Shown here in pieces: positions 12,827 through 26,719 of a DNA stretch of 64,000 bases (position 1 is the stretch's first letter; each line of letters starts with the position of its first letter). This DNA is from Valencia hispanica (taxonomy: Eukaryota; Chordata; Actinopteri; Cyprinodontiformes; Valenciidae): assembly GCA_963556495.2 (NCBI GenBank), contig OY747710.1, positions 3,668,001-3,732,000 of the forward strand, written 5' to 3'. The position numbers and the translations under genes are program-made. The notes below the pieces were generated by a model. The model ran no database searches. It was not told where the DNA came from and was given only the letters and a program-made list of their open reading frames with translations.

Positions 12827-15800
12827 GTCCCCGTATTGGCAAATGGCTGAGCCTGAAGCGAAAAAGGGCACACAGAGGTCAAGCTCTCCAACAAACACAC
12901 ACGTCCCAACCCCCCCGTGGGCGAGGAGTGATGATGATGCGGCGAGCGCTCAAAGGTCCATTTGGAAAACACCTGTTCTGCCATCCCCACTGACTGACTA
13001 ATAACTCCATCTACTGTTACACAGATCAAGTGTGAGAGGGCAATGAAAATGCAAAGAGGAGCCGTGTGTGTGTGGGGGGGGGGTGAAAAATTAGGTAAAA
13101 GACTGAAACAGTGAGATAAGGAGAGGGAAAGGTAGAGTGGAGAGGAAAAGAGAGGAAAGGTGAACTATGTCTGAGACGGGGCTCTGGACAGGGGGAGGCA
13201 GGTGAAGGCAGGAGAATGGGGGGGGTGAAAGAACAGGCTGGAGGGAGCGGTTTGGAAAATCCTTTTTAAATATCACCTGTAGCCTCGCCCACAGCTGCTG
13301 TAGCAATAGAACGCGTCTGCAAGAACGGGAGGTCAACTCGCTCCGGAGAGCGCTAAAAATGCCTTCCATTCGAGCCCGTCCGGCGCACTGACGAAAAATT
13401 CCTCTGCACAAAAGGTGTTGACCCCAAAGTACTCGTTCTTCTCTGTGAACTGCTTAACCTGTGATCCTAGAGAAAAATTCACTCTCCTTCTGCAAGCTGC
13501 ATAGAAGCTAAACTCTGAGAAGTTACTGCTTGCAGTAGCAAAGTTTCTACTTGATCTCCCTGAAACAGCTACAGAGGACCTCCAGCACTTTTAGAAAAAT
13601 AAAACATCTCTGAATTAAATTGTTGCATTTAGTTTTAGAAAGATGTATTTATCATATGTTTTCACTTCAGACTGACAGCTACAGTTTTCAGTCAAGAGGT
13701 TATTTTTGAATAAGACCTGCCTGTCTTGTAAAGCACCCTACAATATCATTTATTGTGAATTGGCACACTGAAATCAAAGATGTGTTATTTACTGAATGTT
13801 TTTTATAGAAATAATGATGTCTGTGGAATCTGGAAGACATCTAACGCAGGAAAACATTGTTAAGGTACAAAGAAGTAACTATTGTTATGCAGGTTATATA
13901 AGAAAGTGATAAAACCTGGTTGTCAATGATGAATTGGACATTTTTCCAAAACTTGGCAGTTTAAGGGTAAAACATTTCAGAGACAGATTTCTTGCCCTTC
14001 TTCAGATGCAATATGTCGCCAGAAAAAGGCAACCCCAACCTATAGAAATGACATTTTATTTCCTAAAAGCTGCAGTTTCTAACTACCTACATCTGTGTGT
14101 AGACATAAACAAACCGGGCGGCTTCATGAAAGAATTAGTGATGCTGCGTGTTGTCCATGTCCCAGCAGAGGTCTCTCTTCTGATCCTCTGCGTCTTGTAT
14201 GCACTGATGACTGCAGCTGTGAAACTGTCTTCTTAAATGATCCTGATCGATCTGAGCTCAAAAGGTCTTTCATGTATATTTACCAAGATATCGGCTCGAG
14301 AAATATGACATGCGGCTATATCCTGTTGTTTATGAGCGACTGATTGTAATTCCATTCAATTTCACAAAATATCTACTGACAAATGTTCTTTGTTGTGCAA
14401 AAATGCTGAGTTATTAAACAAAGTACTAGTAATAAAAGTAATTAATTGACTTGAGTAATAAAAACAAAGTAATTTAAGAAAAGTAACTACCAAAAAATGT
14501 GTGCCTTTGGCATGCTTTATTTTATTTTGTTGTATAAAAACCACATTTATTCCACAATTTCTGCGCCTGGATTATGATGTTGTGTTTTACTGTGAGTTAA
14601 ATCTCCCCTGTTGCAGCCTTTTGAAGGACCAGAGACTCGTGCATCACTGCACTGATTCTAGAGGACGCCTTGAATGTATCATGCCGACACGTTGGCATGG
14701 GAAGGACAAAGTTAGTGGACTCTGTCTCCTAATGTCCTCATGACACTAGAGGGCACTGTCAAATGAAAGTAAACAGATTCTGAAGGGACTTAGTCAGTCT
14801 TCCTCCTCAGGACAACAGTCTTAAAGGACTCCTTCCTGACTCAGAATAGTCTGACTCAATCGTTCACAGATATTAATCTGCTCTGGTATCAATAAGTGGC
14901 TAATTCTGCGGATGGCTGCGTATCTGCTCGGGCCACTTGACTCTTCAAAAGCCTCATTGTGGGGGTCACTCGTGCCTGAGAGGCAGAGCACTCGAGTACG
15001 TCTCACTGAAACACATCGCTCTCTGTTATTCCTCGCCTACAGAGATAGACCAAAAGACAAGAGGGGGGGAAGAAAGCAGGAAAAAATCGGGGTGATGGAG
15101 AGCCGGTCTGAAAGAAAGGAGAGAAAGAGAAAGATGTGGTACCCTGACATGACAGAGGGCAGAAACGAGATTAGAAACAGATGCCTGGGGATAAGAAAAT
15201 AGGGGAGCAGGGTTATGAGACCTTAACGTAAAACCGGGGTGCCATAATCTGTTGTTCAGCTTTTAAATAACTTAACTGTAGCAAAATTCTGTGCAGTTAG
15301 ACAAAAGTCGCTGTGCGAAGTTGAACGGAGCCGTCCGTCCAATCTAATCCAGAAACATCTGTTGCTGGGATGTAGAATGAAGGAGGGAAAGTGCTTGAAC
15401 GTGGAGATACCGCGGGACGTTTCAGCTGTGGCTTTCAAAATGCCACTTCAGCAAACGGCAGCTGGCCGAGCTGCTGCTGGGTTAGCCTCTGGGTCAGTCA
15501 GTCAGTGGAATCACTGCAGCTAAATACAATTAAGGCCTATCAGCATTTGGTCTAAAAGGTCAGCGCAGATGGAGGAAAGCACCCTCGTTGTGGATTTGGA
15601 TTATTTTCAGAGTTGGGTTTAATAAAGTCGCCTTTCTCAACTCTTAGTCCTCTAAAGCTTAAGGATGAGATACATTAACTGCAGGATGCAAAGAGACACA
15701 AATTATGAGAAGCCTTTTAACATTCTGACCTAAAAAAAATGAATGCTTCTGTATGAAAAGACAGAAATGTAACTCTATCTGCTTGGAGTGCGTGTAAATG

Positions 15801-15885
15801 CACATGTGTGATCCAGCTGAGGGGGCATCCTGTGATGTGACACCGAGGTGATATCCCCACGGCTCTCATAGTTTTATTTTGGCCC

Positions 15886-15906
15886 TGAACTTTGACCTGC
15901 AGGTCA
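15886..15906 (-). promoter_or_regulatory. Composite nuclear-receptor response element (DR1 overlapping ER2) in intron 1
   Basis: The minus strand at 15898-15886 reads AGGTCAAAGTTCA, a direct repeat of two AGGTCA-type half sites with one spacer base (DR1). The plus strand at 15893-15906 reads TGACCTGCAGGTCA, a perfect everted repeat spaced by two. COUP-TFs, HNF4 and RXR partners are known to bind DR1 and other AGGTCA arrangements. The site pattern is seen directly; occupancy and auto-regulation are inference. Confidence 0.5.
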
Positions 15907-16449
15907 GTGCAGCGGGGCAACGAGAGGCAGAGCACAGCAGAAAGGAGCCAGTGTGTCAAAGGAGCTGACACAGACACACGACATTAAAGGTCAGGAGAAA
16001 TAGCCCCAGTTTTCTTCAGGATATTCTCTCTGTGTATCAGCAGTTCCTATTAAGCTCTTATCTTTGGGATTTGTGCTAATGGTACCAGAGGATGAACATC
16101 CCATCAGAACCACGGCAGGACTGTGGCGTTAAGCTCCGAGCCAGAAGAAAAACTCACTTCTATCAAACCAAGCGTTCAAATCGTGCAAGAACAGGCTCTC
16201 ATGTGGTTCTTCTGTTTAGTTCATACAAACATTACCTTCCACCTTACACACTTAAAGAGTTAAAGGTTTTTTTCAAAATAAAATTCCAACATGTGTTGTA
16301 AGAAATCTGGTCCGTCTAGGAGATCTAGAGTGTGACTAAATATTGAAAAAGTTGTGGTTTAAAGTTTTCACTTAATGATGCAATTTTTTTAGATGCTACA
16401 GAGATTGCAGTTTTCTCAGGTTATGTCCAGCATAGAGTAACGCAGCACT

Positions 16450-16570
<121 letters not shown>

Positions 16571-17636
16571 GTTGCTGCACAGAACTAAACTTTTCCCCCT
16601 TTTACAGGATTGACAATTTTGGGTGTTTGGAAATATTCAAAACCTCGATAAAACACGGTAACTGAGAGCATACAAACCTTTCTTTCATAATGCTGTTTTA
16701 ATGTAAAGGTTTTGCAGTGGCCTAACTAGAATCTTCGATTAGGGTGATCGTACAGAGATCACCAAAGATACATCATCAAAATACCAGAGGAAGCATTCAA
16801 AACGTTGAGAAGAAGTTATGGGAAGAGTTGGATGCTTTAATGCTAGTAAGACTTTTCTACTAATCACTGAGAAAACATAACACATTTTCTTTGACATGTC
16901 GTTTTTTTTTTACTAAATTTAACTGAAAACAAATTCTTTTTAATATAACTTTTAGGTTCCTTTATCATCTGATAAGACGCGCCTGATTCAAACTTCTTGT
17001 TGAATGAAAAATCATTTTAAATCTAAATCTATCAGCACCATGAATCATTTTCGACTTAAAGCTGGGTAATGTGGTGTTTAAAATTATTTAAAAGTAACTT
17101 AAAAATGCTTAAATTTGACTATCTGACCTTGTTCTACGATATAAAGCAGGTCATCTTTAAGGATTTATATTTCCCCTAAGTCCCTCCCCTGGCCTCTACA
17201 GCAAAACAAATCCTTTACGCTAGTCTAAAGTGTTGACCAATAGAATTACGTATCCACAAGAGCGAGCTGTCAATCAATGAGAATGCGGCGCAGTCCCCAG
17301 CGTGCACCACGTAGCGACGTGCCTCAGTCTTCAGAAGAAGAAGAAGAAACCGAAGTTACCAATTCAAATTTCAAAGTCTCCTCCCCCTCTCCTCGATGAC
17401 GTTACGCTACAGACCACAGCTTTAGCTGCAGAAGCATGTCTGATCGTAGCTGACTGCAGCCTCCCTAACAGAGCAGATAGCCTGACTGATTAACCAGATT
17501 ACAGCGGACGTCTGATATTCATGAGGTTTAGGGAACACAGCCTCCTGTGAATAGCTAAAATCCACAAGTACTTGAGACCCTCACTAAAACACTTACAACT
17601 GCCTATTTTATTAGTTCAAACACCAAACATACCTTA

Positions 17637-18908
17637 ATTAGGGCTGTGCCGATTCACCATAAATCGATAAATTGTAATGTGAAACTTGCAAAATCGATAG
17701 CGATTCAAAAGTGTTCAAAAATCGATTATTTTTCATTATCATTAAATGAGAAAAACACATAAGTCCAGTGTGCCGCACTGACATTTTTAGGGGACGGACC
17801 GGCAGAAACAACATGGCTGCAGCTAGTGTTTCAGCCATGCAGCGCAAAATTTACTACATACAGCAACTATTTTGCCCTTAAGTTGTGAAAGAAGCGTCTC
17901 TGTTGTTGTGTATCATGTTAGCAGCAACATTTTCTTTTCCCCAGACATGTCCACTTTTCTCGGTGCTGTCCGGGGCGTCCTCTCCGAGCTGCAGCTCATG
18001 TTAACCAGACGTCAGCCCAAGTGGAGCTTTAAGTCTGAAACATGAAGGAAATGTCCTTCATTCCATCCCGGTGGCGACTAATGTGTGGCGTAGAGCAGCG
18101 TACTCATAGCTGGTAGATTAGTTTCTGTGTCTGACAGGTGGCAAACATCCCATTGGTCAAAATGACACGAAAACTATGAAAACGCTGCAAAGTTACAGTT
18201 CTGTAATAAATTGACAGCAAAAAAACAAAATAAAAAACAAAGACTGAAGTATAAACTTTAAGGGACTTTGGGAGAATGCGGATTTTTATTTTCTGTTACT
18301 TTGAGTAGAAAAGTAATATTTATCTTCTCAGAATATAATTACAGATTTTTGTGTAATTTTTGTCCTGTATGACTTAAAAATGGAGCTATTATTGTTACAG
18401 GTTTATTTTCTAATGCATAAGATTAATTATTTCTATTTTGATTTTAAAGTCATTTCTGTAATGATTGAGTTGTAAAAGCTGATCTGAAGTTTATTTGATT
18501 TTTCTTTTTAACCACAAAGAGCAGGAATACTTTAAAAATGTTAAAATCAAAAGTTGTCTTTAAGTAAAATGATTGATGTGTTTAAGGATTAGATCAAGTT
18601 TCTTCTTTTATGCAAATCAAAACAGGATCACTCGATATTATATTTAAATTGCCAACACACATTTCATTTAGCTTTCATAGAAAATATGACCTTGATACGA
18701 TTATGAAACATATTTTGGACATGTGTTGGTTTGATTTGTGGATCAATTGGTTTGGATACTTCAATCAATGGAAACTGAATGGATCTAAGAGTAGAAAGTA
18801 GCCATGGAAGGAATGAAGAAAAAACCTAAATGGGAAGAAAAAATAATCGTTTTATAATCGAATCATAGCACCCGAATCATAATCGATTTGAAATCATGAT
18901 GCACCCAA
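17637..18908. mobile_element. Candidate degenerate hAT-like non-autonomous element
   Basis: The left side starts GGGCTGTGCCGATTCACC, followed by repeated ATCGAT-type motifs. The right side ends with ATCGAATCATAGCACCCGAA, ATAATCGATTTGAAATCATG and ATGCACCC. The two ends are roughly inverted (GGGCTGTGCCGATT versus GGGTGCATCATGATT), as in fish hAT elements of the GGGCTGTGCGATT type. The interior has no recognisable transposase. The ends are imperfect and no target duplication was identified. Confidence 0.35.
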
Positions 18909-21900
18909 GACGGAACACGCCTAGTCCCTAATATGCTTAAATATGCACAGTGGAAACCATAGTAGCACTTCTGAGGAAGCTAGCATCTACAGTCTTTTAT
19001 ATATTTCACTTTGGGGGTACAGCCAATCGGCACCAATATACAATCAATGGTGCTCCGGGATTGGCTGCTTTGCAAACAGCAGTCAATACACGTAAAGTAG
19101 ATATTTCAACTGTACATCCGTTTATTAGAACCACAGTGTTACTCTGTAAAGACCAGAACAGCAAGATGGACGTTATTATACAAAAGAAAAGTAAAGGGCT
19201 GCTACTACTACATCTAGCCGATATTTATTCTACAATTTAACATTATTATGATTGTAATAATTAAGAAACAATAATATTTTAGCAGCAGCAGAATTTATTG
19301 TTACTTTGTGTCTCAGATATGAGCAAATAAATCATGTTGTTCTTTTCTTTTTCCTTTATACTTTTAATGCTCCACTATGAGAATCTAACAGTGGTCCAAG
19401 CATTAACTGAATTCATCTCTCAGGAGTTTCTCTTAGTAGTCTGTTAGCATCGAATTTATCAAAGCAAACATGCAGATGCTGCTCAGTACCCGTCGATTGA
19501 TGCAAAATTGTAGCAATTTACTATTTACAGCCATTATGTTCCAAATCATACCGCTTGTCACCCCAGGAGTCTTTTCAGTGTGAGAGAGTTTTCTCTACAA
19601 CTTCCCTCCCAGCCTTTCTGTCGTTTGGAGACAAATCTATAAAATCGAAGCACCTGCTCGATAAAAATGGGACTGTCCCGAGTTATCTGTCAGACATGAA
19701 GGAGCAGGGAACGTGGAGCAATGGCCGACAGAAACGCGGCGGAGCGTAAGTGGAGGCCGTCCTGAGGCGATGGGAACAAATCCAGCGACACAGACTGAGA
19801 CAAAGGGGGGGAGGGGGGGGCTTCACGTCAGGACGTTTAGGAGCTTCCTCCAACCCAAGCTTCTGAAATAGCCTGCTAACAATCTCTGCTTGTTGTCACC
19901 TGCTTGTTGACACTTTGTGAGAAAAAAATCAACTTCTACACCAACGATCTGAGCTAGACAGCCTCCATTTACGCCAAATCTTCTTTTTAAAGTGTGAAAT
20001 CCCCCTTGTTGATACAACAAACACATTCTGTGCTTCTTCCCTGGCTGATTGTTTTTGCAGATGACCAAGCTGACAGATGAAACGGAGTGAGTTTCCTTTT
20101 GTCACATCAGCAGCTCAGGACTTTACAACATGAAGCTTCTTCCATCCTGAAGAGATCTTTTCCCCTCACATGTTGCTTCAGCTCTTTAACCTGAAGCATG
20201 TTCAGCTGGGAGGAATTTAATCATTAACTCTGCAGCAACATGGCCTAACTGTTAGAAACAGCTGAAGAAGACATTTCTGGGACAAGCACCGGTTTTCCTA
20301 ACCAAAGCCGACCAATCAGCAGCGTTTGATGGGAGGTTGCCCAGTCCGCTGTGTAACACAGGTTAGTCAATACACACTGTTGGACCTGAGCGCTCTGGTG
20401 GGGTATTTCCACCATCGAAAGCCGCCCTCCCCCCAAACGATTCACACATTTGGACTTTGACTTCATCCCGTCTGCTGGTTATGTTTTAGTTTTGGTTGAC
20501 CTACATTTACTGCTGCTGTGATGTTCTGTCAGGGTGCGAAGTGGGTCAGGAGAGTGTGTTCAGTGCGTGAATTACAGATTTCTGCGCTATAAACAGATGT
20601 TGGGTCTGTTTATCATCAGCAGAACAGTCCAGCTCACAGCTAATTCAGAACACACACGGCAGACAATATGACCTTATCATGGTGTATGAATGCATTCACT
20701 GAGCTACAGTCTGTGTCGTTCTGTCTTCAGTGACTTGTCCTTTCAGAATTAAAACACCCCCCACCCTCATGCCATGCAGTTCAAAGGGACTGTCATGTTG
20801 ATTTTCTTTGCCTCTTTGCTTCCCAGTCGGCCCGCTGACGGCACCGACGGAGAAACCACTGCAGCTTCCATGTAGCTGCCTGCCGAAACGACGACTCCAT
20901 CGCTGCCAGCGCTCCAGACGTTTGATTCCAACGGAAACGGTTTTCCCGTCACCGAAGTCTTCAACAAATTTTATTATGTTCAACACAGAAAAGAGGTCAG
21001 ATGTCGCCTCTGGAGAGAGTGGCTTTTAAATCTGCCACTCGTGAAACCTTTAAAATGTCTTCTCAGGCAGCTAAATATTAATTTACTCTGAACCAGAGTC
21101 GTGCAGAAGAAAGAGAGAGTGTGTGTGAGAGCGACAGAGAGCAGATTTTCATTGACTGATTTTCTGCTTGGGAAAATATTTAAATCAGGAGATGCTGAGT
21201 TAAAGTGAACACTTGAAAACATGAGCTCTGTGAGACATCTGTGGAACAAAAGAACAGGATTCATCTGCACACTAAACTCTCATTCATTTTTGAAAGTTTT
21301 GAAAGAATGTTAAAACTTCCAGCTTCAAACATTGTGAGGATACTTCATCCATATCATAACTAAGACTATGACCTCAACAGGACTCATGGGTGACCCCGGC
21401 GGAGATGGTGTTGGAGATCTGTTCCAGGAATCCCAGGAAACAAACACTAATTAAATATTCATATCAGCGTTCCAGGAATATTTATTTATTCACATTTTCC
21501 TCAATTTACCTCTAACAACTAATTAATTTATAACAACAAAGGTTATCATAAAAAACAACTACCTCTTTGTGTGAAAGTGCTTCAGTCGTGAGGGAAACCT
21601 GACAATGCAAGCATCTCATAAAATGTTCCACCAATCAAACTAAAGGCACGATTATCAGTTTCATGATATTTACACTAAAATGATTAGGGCTGCAAGGAAT
21701 AAGCAAGATGTGAAACTCTATGTTATTGATGATGATAACAGTTGCAAAGGACCCCAAATGTCCTTCTCTCGTCTCTTTCCGTTCCATCGTCACAATCAAA
21801 CACCTTCTGTTAGATTCAGCAGAAAATCTCAGTGTCAGTCGTGAGCGTCAGCCGCAGCGAAAAGCCCCCCAACGTGCTCAAAATATTATTGACATGCAAA

Positions 21901-22774
21901 TGCTGATGCATGGCACCTGAAATATAGCCACTTGCCAAACATTTTTTCCAAACAGTCATTGGCAATTTTAAACCTGTTGATGCTGTGAAGATGATAAATT
22001 CAGTATGTTGAACAGGTCTAAACATGATCCTGATGCTTTTATTCAAAACAGAAAAGCAACAACTCTCCCTACTGCTGCTAATATATGTTGATTATAGTAG
22101 ATATGCTATCTTTAACATGTATTTATAATTTTGCTTTTCATACATAGACTTAAGCAAAAAGTATTGAATGGACTCCTGCTACTGACGTCCTTTTAAGGTG
22201 TTTATTTTGCAGCAACAGGTTGGGGAGGGATAATAAACTCCATACAGCTTGAGAAAACTCAACTCTGGCAACTCTTTTTCCTCTGACATTTCATTAAAAT
22301 ACTTTATTTATAGCTGAACATTTTGAAACTTGACTTTTTATAACCTCGGCATAAACAGAAAACTGCCCAGCTTATGCTTCAGTCAGATAAATAATTAATC
22401 AATAATAAAGCAGCTGACTGGGAATTTGAGAAAGCAGATCATTTTAGGTCCCAGAAGATGAAAATTAAAAATTAAAAGAAGAAACCGTTTATTTCAGAGG
22501 GAGGATTTTCACAAACCGCTCCTCTTCTGACAGAACCCCTACTTCTATTCTAAAATGTTGCATTTTACGCCTCATTATTAAACTAAATCAGGGAGATGGG
22601 CAACTTTGTCAACTGTAAACACGCTGCAGCGCATCAGGAGATTTCCTTTGGTTCATCCAGTCGGAAAGGAGCATGACCGACTCGGTGTGGCTTGCGGGTT
22701 TCTTTACATGCCAGAGTGCTGCCTACAGTCCACACGCAAACAGAGGCGCAGGAGTTCACTCTTAGGAAGCCTTT

Positions 22775-22791
22775 GGGGGGGGGGGGGGGGG
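22775..22791. repeat. Homopolymer G run (17 bases)
   Basis: Uninterrupted G17 in intron 1. Confidence 0.95.
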
Positions 22792-23980
22792 TGTTCCTAA
22801 CCTGTCTGCAGTTACATTTCTTGCTTTAATAAAGACCAAAGGGCGGCAGGGACACTATGCCTGTCCTTCAGCGTCCATTGCCCAAGTGTCCTTCAGCGGG
22901 GTTGGCTCCTGTTGACCTTATCCTGTCTCCTGACAAGGACGTGAATTAGACCGAAGTGTAACTTCTTCCCTAAACACTGAGATATTTCATAAATTGAGTC
23001 TTAAAAGCAGTGCTGTGCAGACAAATTCGGGACAGCTGGCATGTTTTGCTTAGATCTGTGCACAAATGTGCGCGCCATACTTTTACTGGAGATTCCATAT
23101 CTTTCCTTTGCATAACAACGGACCCTCCATTTTTAAGCCACAAAATGTCAATTTAAACACTAGAATCTTGAGATTTGTTCAAAACATGCCCCAGAAAATT
23201 CAACATACCGCCGCACAGCAATGAGCAGAGATCAGTTTGGTCTCATTTTGGTTAAATACGCGCCAGCGCACGCCTGGTGGACTGGGTGTTGCTGCTTGAT
23301 GATAATTAATACGGTGAAGCGCTCCTCTTCACCAACACGTTTCCACTGAACCTCTTTGGCATCAACTGACCCGTTGTTAATCCAACACAATGCAGCAAAT
23401 GTAGCGGCATCCTCTTATAGCGGCTCCTGGTGTTGCTGAACAAACAGCATAATCAACGCGCAGAAAACAAAGAGGGGATTTTACAGAGCGACCGTGAATG
23501 CGTCGGATTTGGAGAAAGCTTGAGGAATAAGCGGTGAGATGCTGCAGGTGGCGACTGATTATTTACCCACAACTGTGGTCCAGAGAAGAAGCGTTTGGAC
23601 GCGCAGAAGCTTGAGGGCGCAGCGCGCCTTTACCTACAAGAGTTCTGACAGGCGCTTTTCCAATATGATATGTCTTCCTAAAAACTGGAAGCCAGTCATG
23701 TTTGGACTCAAGTGGAGCGATGTGTTGTAATAAGAGCAGCTGTGTCTAAAAATGTCTCGTTTTAGCATTAACGTCATGAAGAAGACCAGATCTGTCTTAG
23801 CAACTTGCTGCAAATGTGTAAAATAAAAATAAATCATGCGCCACTCTTTTTTTAAGCAGACCTTTGAAAGTTTTAGACCTTAGTGACAAATAAGAATTAC
23901 GCACAATTTTACGCACAGAAAGGCGATTCTTTGTGCCAACATTGCTCCCAGAAAATAATGAAAGAGAATAACCGGCTTAC

Positions 23981-24347
23981 CTTCTCTCCTCATGCCGACT
24001 TTGAGACACTTCTTCAGCCGGCAGTATTGGCACTGGTTCCGGTGGTGCTGGTCGATGGGACAGTCTCGGTTCCCCCGGCAGGTGTACGTCAGGTTGCGCC
24101 TCACCGAGCGTTTAAAGAAGCTTTTGCATCCCTCGCAGGTGAACTGCCCGTAGTGCTTGCCGCTGGACTTGTCCCCGCACACCATGCAGTCCACGTTGGG
24201 GAGCTTGTCCCCGGAAAGCGCGTCGTTCCCCGGTGTGGAACCGTTAGGAGTCCCCGGTCCCCCGCCGGGCTCCTGGCCGCACATCTGCAGCTGGGAGCCC
24301 GGGTCTGCAGAAATGTTCTCTGGCCACTGGTTTACTACCATTGCCAT
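23981..24347 (-). CDS. nr2f5: COUP-TF family orphan nuclear receptor, coding exon 1 (N-terminus and DNA-binding domain)
   Basis: This exon encodes residues 1-122 plus the first base of codon 123. The start is the ATG at 24347 (protein begins MAMVVNQW, as in nr2f5). An open extension upstream begins only with GTG, so it is not used. A short Gly/Pro/Ser-rich A/B region (about 1-50) is followed by a complete C4 nuclear-receptor DNA-binding domain. Finger 1 cysteines are 54, 57, 71 and 74, with the P-box CEGCK; finger 2 cysteines are 90, 96, 106 and 109. All eight zinc ligands are present. The exon ends after GMRRE at a consensus donor (AAG|GTAAGC), phase 1. COUP-TFs are nuclear transcription factors that bind AGGTCA repeats and often act as repressors or fate regulators. 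The N-terminal sequence ([21 protein letters not shown]) favours nr2f5 over nr2f1, nr2f2 or nr2f6, based on recalled family sequences; no alignment was run. Confidence 0.95.
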
Positions 24348-25420
24348 GCTATCCCCAAACACTTTGCCTCTGTTTAAATCAGAGAAGAAGTCGGAGTGCG
24401 CGGTAGAGATCCGTACTGACGTCTTGAAGGAAAACAGAAAGGAGGAAGGGCGAAAAGGCGCTTCCCTCTTTCCTCAGGGGTCAGAGCGAGGTGGTCTGAA
24501 GTGAACAAAGTCAATTTTAAAATATGACTCAGTGCTTTGTGTAAACATCTATTATAGGACAAAGCAACCGCGGGGAATGAACATGATCGATGGAGAACTG
24601 CAGAGCCTACAACTCCCGGAGTTCCTCTCTGCGCAGCGATCCATAAACACGTTGTTCTTCAGAGCGGGACCTCTCGGGAAAGTCAGTCCAACAAGTGAGA
24701 CGGTTGGCTGTCTGAGAGAAAATCCCGTCAGGAATCCTGCCGAGCTTTTTATTTATTTTTAATCCTGAACAGGGAGAAAACTGCACAAACAGCGCAGGAG
24801 GCAAATGTCCGGCAGCTCACAACCTTCAGCTCGGTTCTGTTTGGGTTCTTTAAACACAAATGTTAACCAATTCTAATTTGTGATTTTCAGGGAAGGATTT
24901 GTTCAGTCCCAGCCGCACACAGTGGAAGTCGAGAGGAGAGGGGGATTCCTGGTTCCTCTTCGTTCTGCGCGCAGTGGCACCAATTGGAAAACGATTTCGG
25001 TTTGCGCTCAGGTATTTACTAACCACAGATAGAAGGAATTTCCTCTGTGCGTTCGGGATGATGCTCCAGTGGAGAGGATTAAATGAAAGAAACAAATCCA
25101 AACTGAGCACTGTTAGCGGGTCGCCCTCGGACTGGGTGTCCTGTCTTCCAGAGTCAAAGCTACTGTTCGGGGAAAGTGTCAGAGGCAGGAGACCTCCCCT
25201 GCCGGCGCACCATATAAGGGAATAAACGCCAAAAAAAGGCCGCTTCTCCTCCCCTCTGTGTGAGCAGAGCGACGTGAGCGGCCGGCCGCGATTGGCCCGA
25301 AAAGTCTAGTAAAAAACGGCCTGGAGCTTTCTGATTGGGTGACGAGCGCAAGGGTCCGATTTGACTGACAGCAGTGGTTTTAGTGGGACAGCCCCGGAAT
25401 GTCTCATTGAGAAGAAAATG
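24348..25420 (-). promoter_or_regulatory. nr2f5: nr2f5 5' leader and promoter region (two CCAAT boxes, CArG/TATA-like box)
   Basis: Upstream of the start codon lies about 1 kb of CpG-containing, repeat-free DNA. Read on the minus strand, CCAAT boxes occur at 25338-25334 and 25295-25291. A CCTTATATGG motif (25219-25210) follows about 70 bp downstream; it fits both a serum-response CArG box, CC(A/T)6GG, and a weak TATA box. TGACG/GACGT cAMP-response-like half sites lie nearby (25340-25344, 25272-25275). The spacing would place transcription start near 25185 and give a leader of about 0.84 kb, unless a 5' intron exists. The positions are direct observation; promoter function and start site are inference. 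Confidence 0.55.
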
Positions 25421-25589
25421 CGCAGATTTGTCTGAGTTTATTCTAATACGTGTTTATTTAAAACTCTGAAATTACTTCTTCTTTTTTTTTTTTTTTTTTA
25501 TCTGAGCTCAAAGTTTCAACCTTGCTCAGCTTGTTCATGAGCCAGGCTGAGAACAGTTCAAAACATAAACCTTAATGATGCAAATGTTT

Positions 25590-25742
<153 letters not shown>

Positions 25743-26219
25743 TCTCTCTGTATGTGCACATGGGCCCCGGTTCAGTGTTTTTGAAGCTCAGTTCGGAATT
25801 TACACAAAACAGATGAAACAACAGACCGAGGATGGATTTCAGCTCCTTCTATAACAAACGTCCATGCAGTGACTCCGGCTTTTTAAATGAGAGGAAAATG
25901 TGTCGCTAAACTATCAGTTTTAGACAGAACTGATCATTCAGTTTCTTTCGCTGCAATCACATCTGATCCTTGTAGAGAATTAAACCGAGTAGCCCTTTTT
26001 TTTCCCCAGTAGGAAAGTTATTCTTTTTCATTATTTTATTTCAAGTTATTTAATTAATAATTTATATCAATATTTATCTACTTGTTTTTGTTTTATTCAT
26101 TTATTTATCTACTATTATGGTTTAATAAAAAAAATTTTACTCTTTGCCATGCAGCGAGTAGTTGAAAAGATGCTCACTTTACACGGAAACTTCTGCACAC
26201 TGAACAGTGGTTAAGCCCG

Positions 26220-26293
26220 TGGAACCGAAAGCAGTATTTGTAATGAATAAGTAAATAAGTAAATAAATGAATGAATAAATAAATAAATAAATA
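26220..26293. repeat. Degenerate AAATA/GAATA tetranucleotide-type repeat
   Basis: Runs of AATAAGTAAATAAGTAAATA and AATGAATGAATAAATAAATA. Confidence 0.8.
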
Positions 26294-26719
26294 ACGGGTG
26301 GCCCAAGTGCGGCCCAAAGCGTTTATTGGTGGAAAGAGGGACTTTGCGGGTCTGACGCTCCCGGACTTCAGTGGCTCCACAGAAAATGAGGCTCTGTGGT
26401 AATTAACAGCGACACTGTTGTGTTCTAGCTGCGGGTTTAACACTGAAAGCAGCGGGGGCCTGATTATTCTCCCAGATATGCTCCCGATTTGTCATGTGAG
26501 GACAACTCCAACAAGGCTTGATGCCGGCGGACGGGTCGGGGAGGCGGGAGGGTGGATGGAGTGGAGCCTTCATCCCCTCCCCCTGCTTTACCCCCGAATC
26601 TATCTATCTATGAATATATCATCTAATTCGCAGTTTTGCTGGTGTTTGTGTGGCAGTAAAGCGCAAAAAGAACCAAACTTCACTCAGGGGTCCCGAGCAG
26701 AGCGCCTTTCTTGCCGGGG

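Noticed and set aside
12532..13029. 165-codon minus-strand open frame upstream of exon 2
   Set aside because: It lies in intron 1, includes the CA repeat as a CVCACVCVC stretch, and resembles no protein family.
24348..24362. In-frame five-residue extension upstream of the nr2f5 start
   Set aside because: It would begin at GTG; the ATG at 24347 matches the conserved COUP-TF gamma N-terminus MAMVV.
23883..24504. Plus-strand open frames opposite nr2f5 exon 1
   Set aside because: Antisense shadows of the GC-rich coding exon.
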